Assembly: GCA_026225115.1 (NCBI GenBank)
Contig: JAMFSE010000031.1
Span: forward strand, 1-64,000
Length of the DNA stretch: 64,000 nucleotides
Direction: 5' to 3'
DNA from: Rhodovastum atsumiense
GTDB taxonomy: Bacteria > Pseudomonadota > Alphaproteobacteria > Acetobacterales > Acetobacteraceae
In this document: positions 28,549 to 37,245 of the stretch, piece by piece
Layout: the number at the start of each line of letters is the position of its first letter
How positions within the stretch are numbered: position 1 is the first letter of the stretch
Program-made: the position numbers and the translations under genes
Notes under the pieces: generated by a model
What the model was told of the DNA's origin: nothing
Databases searched by the model: none
The model's input: only the letters and a program-made list of their open reading frames with translations

Positions 28549-28679
28549 ACCGACGAGCGCGGTTTTCGCTCGCCGTCCGGGAGTTTCAGGCAATGTTTCG
28601 CCCTGGAAGCGGCCGGATGATTTTCCACCCCCCTAAGCGCAACTTACGGGCCGGCCCCGAACGGGCCGGCCCGATTTTT
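28549..28679 (+). ncRNA. Possible small RNA or leader transcript, about 130 nt
   Basis: The stretch runs from a promoter-like TTGACT-17-TAGATT to a very strong terminator and has no open frame of note. It contains a hairpin GACGAGCG / CGCTCGCCGTC near 28551-28577. It may be a free small RNA or an attenuated leader of the 77-aa gene at 28735. The 5' end is approximate. Evidence is the promoter and terminator only. Confidence 0.35.
28647..28679 (+). terminator. Strong Rho-independent terminator ahead of the 77-aa gene
   Basis: CGGGCCGGCCC (28647-28657) and GGGCCGGCCCG (28663-28673) form a perfect 11-bp stem with a five-base loop, followed by A and five T. It stands between the promoter-like region and the small gene at 28735, with no larger gene just upstream on this strand. 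Confidence 0.85.
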
Positions 28680-28734
28680 GAGCCGCGCGCCTTATCCGTC
28701 TTTCGATAATCCTCAAACCAAGGAACCCTTCGAC

Positions 28735-28968
28735 ATGGCCTTTTCTCTTCGCAACCTCTCCGTCCTTGCTTACGCCAATGGCTTCACTCTGTGGCATTAC
28801 AAATCCGGCACCGACCCGCTGGCCCGCGCCATCACCAAGGGCTATTTCGCCGATGCCGCGGATTTGCTGGCGGCCGGCGACATGGTGATGCTGACCGCCA
28901 GCGAAGGCGGCAAAATCGCAACGATTGCCGGGGCGGGGAAGGGGATATCCCTGGCGCCTTTATGCTGA
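28735..28968 (+). CDS. Small conserved protein, phage-structural-like
   Basis: 77 residues from ATG 28735, with AAGGAA nine bases upstream; an earlier TTG frame would overlap the terminator. It reads MAFSLRNLSVLAYANGFTLW, HYKSGTDPLARAITKGYF, then AAGDMVMLTASEGGKIATI. The NGFTLWHY...YF.DA...L..GD pattern is one I associate with small proteins of phages and gene-transfer particles in alphaproteobacteria (recalled, not searched). No other phage gene is next to it. A family hairpin terminator follows its stop. Confidence 0.6.
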   Translation: MAFSLRNLSVLAYANGFTLWHYKSGTDPLARAITKGYFADAADLLAAGDMVMLTASEGGKIATIAGAGKGISLAPLC

Positions 28969-28979
28969 GGCAAGGCAAA

Positions 28980-29013
28980 GTTCTTTTTTGAAAAAAAGAA
29001 CCAAAAAACTTTT
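28980..29013 (+). terminator. Terminator hairpin after the 77-aa gene
   Basis: GTTCTTTTTT (28980-28989), one G, AAAAAAAGAAC (28991-29001), then CAAAAAACTTTT. It follows the stop at 28968 and belongs to the recurring hairpin family of this window. Confidence 0.75.
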
Positions 29014-29063
29014 GTTATGCCGGGTCATGGGCGTTGTCATAGCCCACGGGCCAGCAAAAAAAT

Positions 29064-29088
29064 GGTGGGGTGCAAAGGGCACCCCACC
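29064..29088. repeat. Perfect 10-bp inverted repeat
   Basis: GGTGGGGTGC (29064-29073) and GCACCCCACC (29079-29088) with a five-base loop. There is no T-run directly after it. It insulates the toxin-antitoxin promoter, which begins ten bases later. Confidence 0.6.
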
Positions 29089-29098
29089 TTACGCTCGC

Positions 29099-29127
29099 TT
29101 GACAAACTATGGAAATTTTTCCATATT
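29099..29127 (+). promoter_or_regulatory. Promoter and operator-like palindrome of the toxin-antitoxin pair
   Basis: TTGACA (29099-29104), 17 bases, CATATT (29122-29127). Within and over it, ATGGAAA-TT-TTTCCAT (29109-29124) is a 7-bp palindrome covering the spacer and the edge of the -10. An operator in this place would let the antitoxin's HTH domain shut the promoter, the usual type II autoregulation. Confidence 0.65.
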
Positions 29128-29190
29128 TATTCCGATGGCTGAGAACACTAAAGACCGCCACGGGAACCGCTGAGCGAGGTTTCGTCTACT

Positions 29191-29538
29191 TTGTTGCCAA
29201 AGCCGGTCGTATGGGTCGCAAGCAGCAAAGACGATATTTCAGCGATGCCCGATCCGGTAAAGGCTTCTTTCGGCCATCGATTAAGTGAGGTGCAGGAGGG
29301 CAGGACACCGCAGGATACCAAACCTCTGCCGCAGTTCGGCGGCGGCGTGTTTGAGTTGCGAGAGCGGTTCGACGGCAACGCCTACCGCGTTATGTATGTC
29401 GTCGCGTTGCGCAAGGCGGTGTATGTACTTCATGCCTTCATGAAGAAGTCGAAGTCCGGCATTAGGTTGCCAAAACCGGAAGCGGAATTGATCGAGTTGA
29501 GATTCAAACGGGCGCAAGCTCTGGATGCGGAGAATTGA
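29191..29538 (+). CDS. Type II toxin, RelE/HigB-like (Gp49 family)
   Basis: 115 residues from TTG 29191, with AGCGAGG nine bases upstream. It matches the phage-derived Gp49/HigB-like branch of the RelE/ParE superfamily: PVVWVASSKDDISAMPD, LPQFGGGVFELRERFDGN, AYRVMYVVALRKAVYVLHAF and MKKSKSGIRLPKPE. These are ribosome-dependent mRNA interferases; the basic Lys/Arg residues of the active site are present. The toxin gene comes first, as in higBA. The antitoxin gene begins one base after its stop. Confidence 0.87.
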   Translation: MLPKPVVWVASSKDDISAMPDPVKASFGHRLSEVQEGRTPQDTKPLPQFGGGVFELRERFDGNAYRVMYVVALRKAVYVLHAFMKKSKSGIRLPKPEAELIELRFKRAQALDAEN

Positions 29539-29539
29539 T

Positions 29540-29869
29540 ATGAAGGATATTTCTCATGAAAAAAGCAGTGGCAATGTTTTTTTCGACCTCGGGTTTAGCC
29601 CGGCTGCCACGGCTGACCTGACTGTGAAAAGCAGGCTCATCACAACGATCAGCGAGACGATCAGGGAGCGCGCGTTGACGCAGCAAGAGGCGGCGCAGCT
29701 TTGCGGAACAGATCAGCCAACACTTTCCAAAGTTCTTCGGGGACGCATGGAGAGCATCACAATTGACAAGCTCGCCGCGTGGCTCAATGCGCTCGGACGC
29801 ACGGTTGAAATTCATGTCCAGCCTTATGACCGCAAGGTAAAGTCCGGCCAGCTTGTCATTGCGCCGTGA
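29540..29869 (+). CDS. Type II antitoxin, XRE-type HTH (HigA-like)
   Basis: 109 residues from ATG 29540; five extra codons to 29525 would overlap the toxin gene and are not needed. The helix-turn-helix is in ALTQQEAAQLCGTDQPTLSK, followed by VLRGRMESITIDKLAAWLNA and LGRTVEIHVQP, typical of the HigA2/YgaK-like short antitoxins. It should bind the toxin through its N-terminal part and its own promoter palindrome through the HTH. Confidence 0.87.
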   Translation: MKDISHEKSSGNVFFDLGFSPAATADLTVKSRLITTISETIRERALTQQEAAQLCGTDQPTLSKVLRGRMESITIDKLAAWLNALGRTVEIHVQPYDRKVKSGQLVIAP

Positions 29870-29942
29870 CAACCAGCGCGCCTTGAACTTGTACCTATGG
29901 CTTAACTCACCTGCGCCGGGGGGCGGATTTTGGTCGGAGTCT

Positions 29943-29965
29943 GATACGGAATTGGATATAGTGTA
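29943..29965 (+). repeat. Copy 1 of a 23-bp repeat upstream of a small gene
   Basis: GATAC-G-GAATTGGATATAGTGTA. It matches the copy at 30777-30799 in 22 of 23 positions. It lies 83 bases before the start of the 96-aa gene and may be part of its promoter. Confidence 0.7.
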
Positions 29966-30047
29966 ACAGAAATCCGGCAGTCTCTGCTATATCTGTACGA
30001 TTCGTCACGGTAATTGAAACTGCGAGAGGTCAGGATTATACTGCAGC

Positions 30048-30338
30048 ATGGCCTATTGGGTTAAACGAATCGCGCTGAAATCCGGTGAAGTAGTCACCGA
30101 GCTGGAGCTTCGGGAAGACGAAAACCGGTTCGACGGTCCTGCCCCCGTTGTCGGTGATTTAATAGAGGTTAAGTGTCGAGGCCGCACGTTTACGGCTAAG
30201 GTCGTCTGGGGAAACTGGCCTGATCGTGTCTATCCTGATAATTTTGTGGTCCCGATTAGAGCATATGAGCTCGGACTTGACGAGGCAGTTACCCCTCTGC
30301 GTTTCCCACCTCCGAAGCACAAGCAAACTCGCGCATAA
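30048..30338 (+). CDS. Hypothetical small protein, 96 aa
   Basis: Not recognised. Starts MAYWVKRIALKSGEVVTELE and contains DLIEVKCRGRTFTAKVVWG, giving alternating hydrophobic strands that look like a small beta-barrel, and a Pro/Lys-rich end. No signal peptide or membrane helix. ATG 30048 has only a weak ribosome site. It is convergent with the next gene (stops adjacent) and has a repeat element upstream shared with the gene at 30853. GC content is lower than in the core genes around, hinting at transfer. Confidence 0.6.
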   Translation: MAYWVKRIALKSGEVVTELELREDENRFDGPAPVVGDLIEVKCRGRTFTAKVVWGNWPDRVYPDNFVVPIRAYELGLDEAVTPLRFPPPKHKQTRA

Positions 30339-30665
30339 TCAGTTCGGCAGTTTGAGCTCGACGCGCAGGTCGAAGCCTGCTTTTTGGATCGTGGTCGTTG
30401 CTTTGCGCAAAAAGAGCTCGCCTTGCTCACTTGGTTTGAATTTGCAGACTAGGTTTATGATGACTGGATGCCCAGCGACCTGCGGCGTTTTTTTTAACAA
30501 CTCGCCGCTTTCTATAAACCGAAGGTATGCGTTGAGTTTGTCTTGAAGTAGCGGGAGATGCGTGCTTTCAGTCCAAGGAAGATGATCGCTTATTGTCAAC
30601 CAGACCTCGCCGGAGGCCTCATCGACGGTAATGAAATCGATCACGGAACTCTGTTCAATCGTCAA
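30339..30665 (-). CDS. DUF6572-like small protein, 108 aa
   Basis: Starts MTIEQSSVIDFITVDEASGE, then VWLTISDHLPW, HLPLLQDKLNAYLRFIESGE and HPVIINLVCKFKPSEQGELF. The order I-D-x-(I/V)-T...G.V.LTISDHL.W...HL.LLQ.KLN.YL.FIESGE is that of DUF6572 (recalled, not searched). Members are small, solitary and cytoplasmic; some lie beside polymorphic-toxin loci, where such proteins can be immunity factors. No toxin is seen here. Its stop touches that of the opposite gene. Confidence 0.7.
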   Translation of the reverse strand: MTIEQSSVIDFITVDEASGEVWLTISDHLPWTESTHLPLLQDKLNAYLRFIESGELLKKTPQVAGHPVIINLVCKFKPSEQGELFLRKATTTIQKAGFDLRVELKLPN

Positions 30666-30776
30666 TCAATGCCTCGCTCCCGTGACAACTATAATGCCTG
30701 CGACAGTCCGATCGTCAATAAATTTGATTGGTTCTAGACGCCATCAGGAGGTGGGACTGGATTTCAAGCTGAAAGC

Positions 30777-30799
30777 GATACAGAATTGGATATAGTGTA
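30777..30799 (+). repeat. Copy 2 of the 23-bp repeat upstream of a small gene
   Basis: GATAC-A-GAATTGGATATAGTGTA, one mismatch from copy 1. It lies 54 bases before the 119-aa gene. Confidence 0.7.
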
Positions 30800-30852
30800 T
30801 TAGATGCAGGCAATTATTGATGAAACTGCTTCTCTGACTGGCGAGCGCAAAA

Positions 30853-31212
30853 ATGAATAGGCCATTAGAAATTCACGAGCAAAGACTTTTGCAAAAGCTC
30901 CTGGATCAATGCGCGTTTGACGTGACCAATTTGCGAACCCAGGCGACTATAGCGAAAGTCCGGAATGTTAATTCCGACGGCAGCATTCTACGGTTTGAGG
31001 ACTTCTCATCCGTCCCATCCGCTCCAATGCCCCCAATACATCTTGTTCCAGTTGAAGCAGTTTTTCCCGACACCGACGGAGTTAAAATTCATATATTGCT
31101 GCACGTGAGGGAAGGTAGATTGTACGAGTTGGAATTTTTAAAGGAAGACGCCACAAAACTCCTTGTATATCCTGACGCAGATGAAATTAAAGATTTCATT
31201 CTCGAGGGATGA
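30853..31212 (+). CDS. DUF6984-like small protein, 119 aa
   Basis: Starts MNRPLEIHEQRLLQKLLDQ, with a central VRNVNSDGSILRFEDF and a second half KIHILLHVREGRLYELEFL then VYPDADEIKDFIL. The R.L...E..LL..LL opening and the L.V..G.L.ELE..K end recall DUF6984 (recalled, not searched). Small, soluble, with no known activity. Such families are often found as immunity-type orphans. Upstream is copy 2 of the 23-bp repeat. Confidence 0.6.
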   Translation: MNRPLEIHEQRLLQKLLDQCAFDVTNLRTQATIAKVRNVNSDGSILRFEDFSSVPSAPMPPIHLVPVEAVFPDTDGVKIHILLHVREGRLYELEFLKEDATKLLVYPDADEIKDFILEG

Positions 31213-31805
31213 ATTAGCTTCCGCGGCTAGTTTGTTCGAAGCGCCAATAAGAGCCATTTGATACTCAGAACCCCTTAAGCAAAAAATGGCCGACGGTTGT
31301 TGTTACAAAATTAGGTATTCTGTATCAAAAATGGGTGGAACACGAGGTTAGATTTACAAACCAGCGCCGCCAAGTTTCGGCAGTGCTCTGTGGCTACTCT
31401 TTAAAAAGCCGAGGCAGAACCGATGACGGTTGTATCGGTCGATTAGCAGCAGCTTTGACTGTCATAAATGTGCCACCTAGCTAACAATGCAAGATTCTGA
31501 TACAATTCTCGTGGAATTTGTATCAAATACCTCGAAAAGCGAAAATGCCTGAATTTTACGGGCTGAATTCTTACACCAAATCTCGTCAGTCCCATGACGG
31601 GTTTGGTAGGTCAAAGCCAGTGCTATTTGCTATATGTCCGCTTACTTTCAGTGCCGGCTCCAGAGCGGACGGGTCGCTTCCGGCCAGCATCAGAAATTCA
31701 AACCGAGCCAAAACGCTACGCCAGGGTTCAGTCCCAGCCACAGCCGCCGGCCCAGCATAACAAAAGTTTTTTGCTTCTTTTTTTCAAAAAAGAAGTTCTT
31801 TCTTT
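31213..31805. other. AT-richer non-coding stretch with TGATAC motifs
   Basis: No supported gene; short open frames here (for example 31518-31760) have no ribosome site or protein-like composition. It holds TGATACAGAAT on the minus strand (31313-31327) and an inverted pair TGATACAATTC (31498-31508) / GAATTTGTATCA (31514-31525). The last 45 bases are the hairpin terminator of pepA. Confidence 0.5.
31762..31796 (-). terminator. Terminator hairpin after pepA
   Basis: On the minus strand CTTCTTTTTTG pairs with its complement and is followed by GCAAAAAACTTTTG. It begins about ten bases after the pepA stop and is a copy of the recurring hairpin family. Confidence 0.75.
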
Positions 31806-33317
31806 TCAGCCTTCGAAATTATCGGCCACCCATTGGTTCAGCAGACGCACGCCGTAAGCGGTGGCGCCCTTTGGCGTTGTCGGTCCGTCTTTGCCAGTCC
31901 AGGCCATGCCGGCAATGTCCAGATGGGCCCAGGGCTTGCCGTTCACAAAACGCTGCAGAAACTGCGCCGCGGTGATCGAGCCGCCGCCCTTGCCGCTGCT
32001 GATGTTCTGCACATCGGCGATCGGCGAGTTGATGCTCTTGTCGTAGCTCTCCCCCATCGGCACCAGCGGCATCCGCCATAATTTCTCGTCGGTGGTTTTG
32101 CCGGCGGCGATCAGTTTTTCGGCCAGTTCATCGTCGTTGCTGAACAGGCCGGCATATTCCTGGCCGAGGCTCATGATGATCGCGCCGGTGAGCGTTGCCA
32201 TATCCACCATGTATTTTGGCGAGAACCGTTCCTGCGCGTAATACAGCACGTCGGCCAACACCAAACGTCCTTCCGCATCCGTATTCAATATTTCAATGGT
32301 CTGGCCTGAATAGGAGGTCACCACGTCGCCCGGCCGCGTGGCGGTGCCGGACGGCATGTTCTCGACCAGCCCGATCAACCCGACCGCATCCACCTTGGCC
32401 TTGCGCCCGGCCAATGCCGCCATCAGCCCGGTGACGGCGCCGGCGCCGGCCATGTCCCATTTCATATCTTCCATGCCGGCGGCTGGCTTTATCGAAATGC
32501 CACCGGTGTCAAACGTGACGCCCTTGCCGATAAAGGCGATCGGCGCCACCGGGTCCTTCGATTTTTTGCCCTTCTTGTCGTCCTTGAAGCCGGAGACGCC
32601 AAGCCACTGCATCACCACCATGCGCGATTCTCGCGCGGTGCCGAGACCGACGCTCAAGAGCGAGCCGAAGCCGAGTTTTTCCAGGTCCTTTTTGTTGAAA
32701 ATCTCCACTTTCACGCCGAGCTTTTTTAACGCCTCCGTGCGGTCCGCGAATTCTTCCGGATACAACACGTTCGCGGGCTCGGTGACGAGGTTGCGGGTGA
32801 GCTCGACGCCCTCGGCGACGGCTGCCAGCGGCGTATAGAATGCGCTGGCCTTGGCCGGCTCGGCTACCAGGAATTTCAGGCCGGCGAGTTTCGTCTTCTC
32901 GTCATCCTTCTGGGTCGTGCGGTATTTGTCGAACCGGTAGCCCCGCAGCCGGGCGCCGAGCGCCATGTGGGCAGCCAGTTTCTCGCTCAGTGCATCGGCC
33001 AGAATGGAGGCCGTGGCCTCCTTGGTCAGCATTGTCTGGGCGGTGCCGCCGAACTCCTCGGCCTTGCGGACGGTCAGCTCCTCGATCTTGCCGAGACCGA
33101 GCACCAATACCCGTTTCAGCCCGGCCGGCCCATAAAGCGTAACAGACTGGCCCTTTTTGCCGGTGAACTCGGCCGCCTTCAGCGCCGCGGTCAACCCGCC
33201 GGACAGCAGCTTGTCGAGCGCCGCGCCCTGGCCTGCTAGCGCCGCACCTTCGACCAGAGGCAGGACGGCAACGCCGGTTTTGGGCAAGGCTGCCTTGGCA
33301 AACGCGATATCCAGCAT
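31806..33317 (-). CDS. pepA: Leucyl aminopeptidase (M17 family)
   Basis: 503 residues from ATG 33317, with TGGAGTGA upstream. A two-metal cytosolic aminopeptidase that trims N-terminal residues from peptides; in E. coli PepA also binds DNA. The C-terminal catalytic domain has GKGVTFDTGGISIKPAAGM (metal-binding Lys and Asp), MKWDMAGAG, the family signature NTDAEGRLVLADVLYYA, and TLTGAI. The N-terminal regulatory domain (1-170) is present. Monocistronic, with its own terminator. Confidence 0.96.
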   Translation of the reverse strand: MLDIAFAKAALPKTGVAVLPLVEGAALAGQGAALDKLLSGGLTAALKAAEFTGKKGQSVTLYGPAGLKRVLVLGLGKIEELTVRKAEEFGGTAQTMLTKEATASILADALSEKLAAHMALGARLRGYRFDKYRTTQKDDEKTKLAGLKFLVAEPAKASAFYTPLAAVAEGVELTRNLVTEPANVLYPEEFADRTEALKKLGVKVEIFNKKDLEKLGFGSLLSVGLGTARESRMVVMQWLGVSGFKDDKKGKKSKDPVAPIAFIGKGVTFDTGGISIKPAAGMEDMKWDMAGAGAVTGLMAALAGRKAKVDAVGLIGLVENMPSGTATRPGDVVTSYSGQTIEILNTDAEGRLVLADVLYYAQERFSPKYMVDMATLTGAIIMSLGQEYAGLFSNDDELAEKLIAAGKTTDEKLWRMPLVPMGESYDKSINSPIADVQNISSGKGGGSITAAQFLQRFVNGKPWAHLDIAGMAWTGKDGPTTPKGATAYGVRLLNQWVADNFEG

Positions 33318-33406
33318 CAATCACTCCAGAATATTGTGGTTAAGGTTACCATAACAGCGTCATTGATCTTGGCGAGGGGTACAGCACGGCTTAACAGCCT
33401 GATCCA

Positions 33407-34177
33407 ATGAACCAACGCATGGACGACAACGATCTGGTGCAGCTCGCGGTCCAGCTCTCCACGGCTGCCGCCACTGAAATCCTCGCTATCCGCGCCGCCG
33501 GCTTTACCGTGGATGAGAAAAGCGATGCCTCTCCCGTAACTTTGGCCGATCGGCGCGCCGAGAAGATCATCGTCGAGGGCCTGCGGGCAGCTACCGATAT
33601 TCCGGTGATCGCCGAGGAGGAAGTGGCGGCAGGCAAAATCACAGATCCCGGCGCCGAATACTGGCTGGTGGACCCGCTGGACGGCACCAGGGAATTCGCC
33701 GCCGGGCGGGCGGAATTCGCGGTCAATATCGGCCTGGTGCGCAACCGCCGGGCGGTGCTGGGCGCAGTTGCCAATCCGCTCATGCATGAGGTTCATTACG
33801 GTATCGTCGGCGTCGGCGCCTGGAAGCAATCACCCGCCGGCATTATGCCGATCTCCGCCCGCCGGACACCGCCCGAGGGGCTGACCGTCATGGCTTCCCG
33901 GCATTACCAGCACGACCCGGCACTCGCCGAATTCCTCGCCAGATACAAAATCGCCTCGCTCATCAATATCGGCTCGGCGCTGAAATTCTGTAAGCTGGCC
34001 GAAGGCCTGGCCGATTTCTACCCGCGGCTGGGCCGGACCATGGAATGGGACACCGCAGCCCCCCAGGCGGTCCTGCAAGCCGCTGGCGGCAGCACCCGGA
34101 CCTTGGATGGACAAACCCTGTTGTACGGCAAGCCCGGGTTTGAGAATCCGCCTTTTCTCTCCCACGGCCTTGAATAG
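33407..34177 (+). CDS. cysQ: 3'(2'),5'-bisphosphate nucleotidase (CysQ-like, inositol monophosphatase fold)
   Basis: 256 residues. Li-sensitive Mg-dependent phosphatase fold: SPVTLADRRAEKII, IAEEE (metal Glu), the signature DPLDGTREF, and MEWDTAAPQAVLQAAGG with the second metal Asp. DGTREF rather than DGTxNF, and the end YGKPGFENPPF, fit CysQ, which removes PAP from sulfate assimilation, better than SuhB or histidinol phosphatase. It stands alone, divergent from pepA. Confidence 0.86.
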   Translation: MNQRMDDNDLVQLAVQLSTAAATEILAIRAAGFTVDEKSDASPVTLADRRAEKIIVEGLRAATDIPVIAEEEVAAGKITDPGAEYWLVDPLDGTREFAAGRAEFAVNIGLVRNRRAVLGAVANPLMHEVHYGIVGVGAWKQSPAGIMPISARRTPPEGLTVMASRHYQHDPALAEFLARYKIASLINIGSALKFCKLAEGLADFYPRLGRTMEWDTAAPQAVLQAAGGSTRTLDGQTLLYGKPGFENPPFLSHGLE

Positions 34178-34313
34178 GGCCAGGCCTGGCGCCGTATAAA
34201 ACGGTGGTTAAACAATGGGTCTGGCGAGAATCCCTAAGTTGTGAGATGACGTATTACGTTTTTGTTACCAAACGCTTGCGGCTCAAAACTTAACTGGATT
34301 AAAACCAAGGAAA

Positions 34314-34883
34314 ATGCGGGGGTCTATGCGCAATTTCGGCTATTATTTGGACTTTATCGTCTTCCCGATTGTATTGCCCTGTCTGGTCGTTGCCGCGCAT
34401 CGCTTTGGCGGTAGCATCCGCCCGCTCGACTCCGCAACGGCGGTATTCAGCGGCATCTTCTTCTGGACATTTCTAGAATACGCTATCCACCGCTTCGTCC
34501 TGCATGCCGGCCTGGCTTTCTCGGCTGACCACGAAGCCCATCACGCGGCGCCTAAAGCGGAAATCGGCACGCCGACCTGGCTCACGTCGCTGATCCTGGT
34601 TTTCGGCATCTACATTCCCGCAGTCCTGGTATTGCATGTTGGCCTGGGGCTGATGTTCGGCTTCGGCGTCACCTTCGGCTACCTGGTTTACAGCTTTGCC
34701 CATTACAGCCTGCACCAATGGAATGTCAGCAACGAAGGCATTTTCTACGCCTGGAAGCGCCTTCACGCGCTGCATCATTTCGTCGGCAAAAACGGTAATT
34801 TCGGCGTCACCAGCAGCCTATGGGATCATATTTTCGGCACTGTGGTGGAAAAGAAGCGCGGGTATTTGGCTGGGAATAATTAA
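34314..34883 (+). CDS. Fatty acid hydroxylase / sterol desaturase family membrane protein
   Basis: 189 residues with about four membrane helices. The di-iron His clusters are seen: HRFVLH, HEAHH, HYSLHQW and HALHH. This is the fatty-acid hydroxylase superfamily, whose members oxidise lipids, including carotenoids, sterols, hopanoids and ceramides in the membrane. The substrate cannot be read. Start taken as ATG 34314 (AAGGA close upstream); ATG 34326 is also possible. Confidence 0.87.
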   Translation: MRGSMRNFGYYLDFIVFPIVLPCLVVAAHRFGGSIRPLDSATAVFSGIFFWTFLEYAIHRFVLHAGLAFSADHEAHHAAPKAEIGTPTWLTSLILVFGIYIPAVLVLHVGLGLMFGFGVTFGYLVYSFAHYSLHQWNVSNEGIFYAWKRLHALHHFVGKNGNFGVTSSLWDHIFGTVVEKKRGYLAGNN

Positions 34884-34915
34884 GGACGTCTTCTTAACAA
34901 ATGAAGATAAATTGC

Positions 34916-35012
34916 CGTCATTGGAGCGCAGCGCAGCGGAGCCATCCCGGCAATCCATCTTTGCTGAGGCCGGCGCAAAAAGATGGCTTGCCACGCTTCG
35001 CTCGCAATGACG
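34916..35012. repeat. Palindromic extragenic repeat of the GCGAGCGAAGC type
   Basis: Left arm 34916-34946 begins CGTCATTGGAGCGCAGCGC; right arm 34982-35012 ends CGCTCGCAATGACG. The arms are imperfect complements about 31 bases long. CGTCATTGCGAGCGAAGC is a dispersed repeat I know from many unrelated genomes. It sits between two convergent genes. Confidence 0.7.
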
Positions 35013-35063
35013 AAGTTGATGGGTCGCCGTCTCAGCAGTCTCGGCCCGTGGTCCAGATTAATA

Positions 35064-35096
35064 GAAGTTTTTTGGTTCTTTTTTTCAAAAAAGAAC
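35064..35096 (-). terminator. Terminator hairpin after trpA
   Basis: On the minus strand GTTCTTTTTTG and its complement form the stem, followed by CAAAAAACTTCT. It begins nine bases after the trpA stop and is a copy of the recurring family. Confidence 0.75.
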
Positions 35097-35104
35097 TGCT
35101 TGCC

Positions 35105-35904
35105 TTAAGCTGGGATTTTTACCGCCGTCCTTAGCCCTGCCGCTAGCGCGGCTACGTCTTCCAGCACGGTTGCGACATTGGTGGCGCAGAGCTTCTCGAT
35201 CAGCGCCGAGGCGACGATGGCGGCGTCCGCGAATCCTGCGATGGTGGCGGCGTGTTCGGGGGTGCGTACGCCGAAGCCCACCGCAATCGGCAGGGATGTG
35301 GCGCGGCGGATGCGGGGAATGTCGCGCGCCAGGTCGGCGGCGGATGCGGTGCGGGTGCCGGTGATGCCCGTGATGCTGACATAGTAGACAAAGCCTGAGG
35401 AGCCTTCGAGGACTTTCGGCAGGCGCTCATCGGAGGTGGTGGGCGCGATGAGGCGGATCACGTCGAGTTCGTTCAACGTCGCGGCGGGCAGCAGCAGGTC
35501 GCATTCCTCGGTCGGCAGGTCGACGACGATGAGGCCGTCGACGCCGGCCGCCGCGGCGTCCTGCGTGAAGGCGTCGACGCCGTAGGAGAGGATGGGGTTG
35601 AGGTAGCCCATCAGCACCAGCGGCGTGTGATTATTTGCCGAGCGGAATTCGCGGACGATATCGAGCACGCCGTGCAGGCTGGCGCCGGCGTCGAGCGCGC
35701 GGCGGCCGGCGGCCTGGATGGTAGGACCGTCTGCCATGGGGTCGGTGAAGGGGACGCCGATTTCGATGATATCGGCGCCATGCGTTGCCATGCCGGTGAG
35801 CAGTTCGATGGTGGTGGCGCGGTTGGGATCATAAGCTTCGACGAAGGGGATCAGCGCGGCGCGGCCTTCGGCGCGGAGGTTGGCGAATACAGCTGCGATA
35901 CGGC

Positions 35905-35908
<4 letters not shown>
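35105..35908 (-). CDS. trpA: Tryptophan synthase alpha chain
   Basis: 267 residues. TIM-barrel lyase that releases indole from indole-3-glycerol phosphate and passes it to TrpB. Seen: [13 protein letters not shown], the catalytic Glu in [19 protein letters not shown] (with the second acidic residue, Asp), and [10 protein letters not shown] for phosphate binding. One small difference: the usual PFVTAGDP stretch reads PFVEAYDP. Its ATG overlaps the trpB stop, so the two are coupled. Confidence 0.96.
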
Positions 35909-37122
<1,214 letters not shown>

Positions 37123-37245
37123 GGATAGGCTGTAGCGCAGCAAGTTGGCGGGATAAAGGCCGGATGGTGCCTCCTCCGGCGCACTTTCAAATGGAAAGCG
37201 GCCGGGATAGTATCATCTAAACAATTCCCGGGAAGGATAATCGAG

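Noticed and set aside
31518-31760. 80-aa open frame before the pepA terminator
   Set aside because: No ribosome site, no protein-like pattern, and the stretch has other frames just as open.
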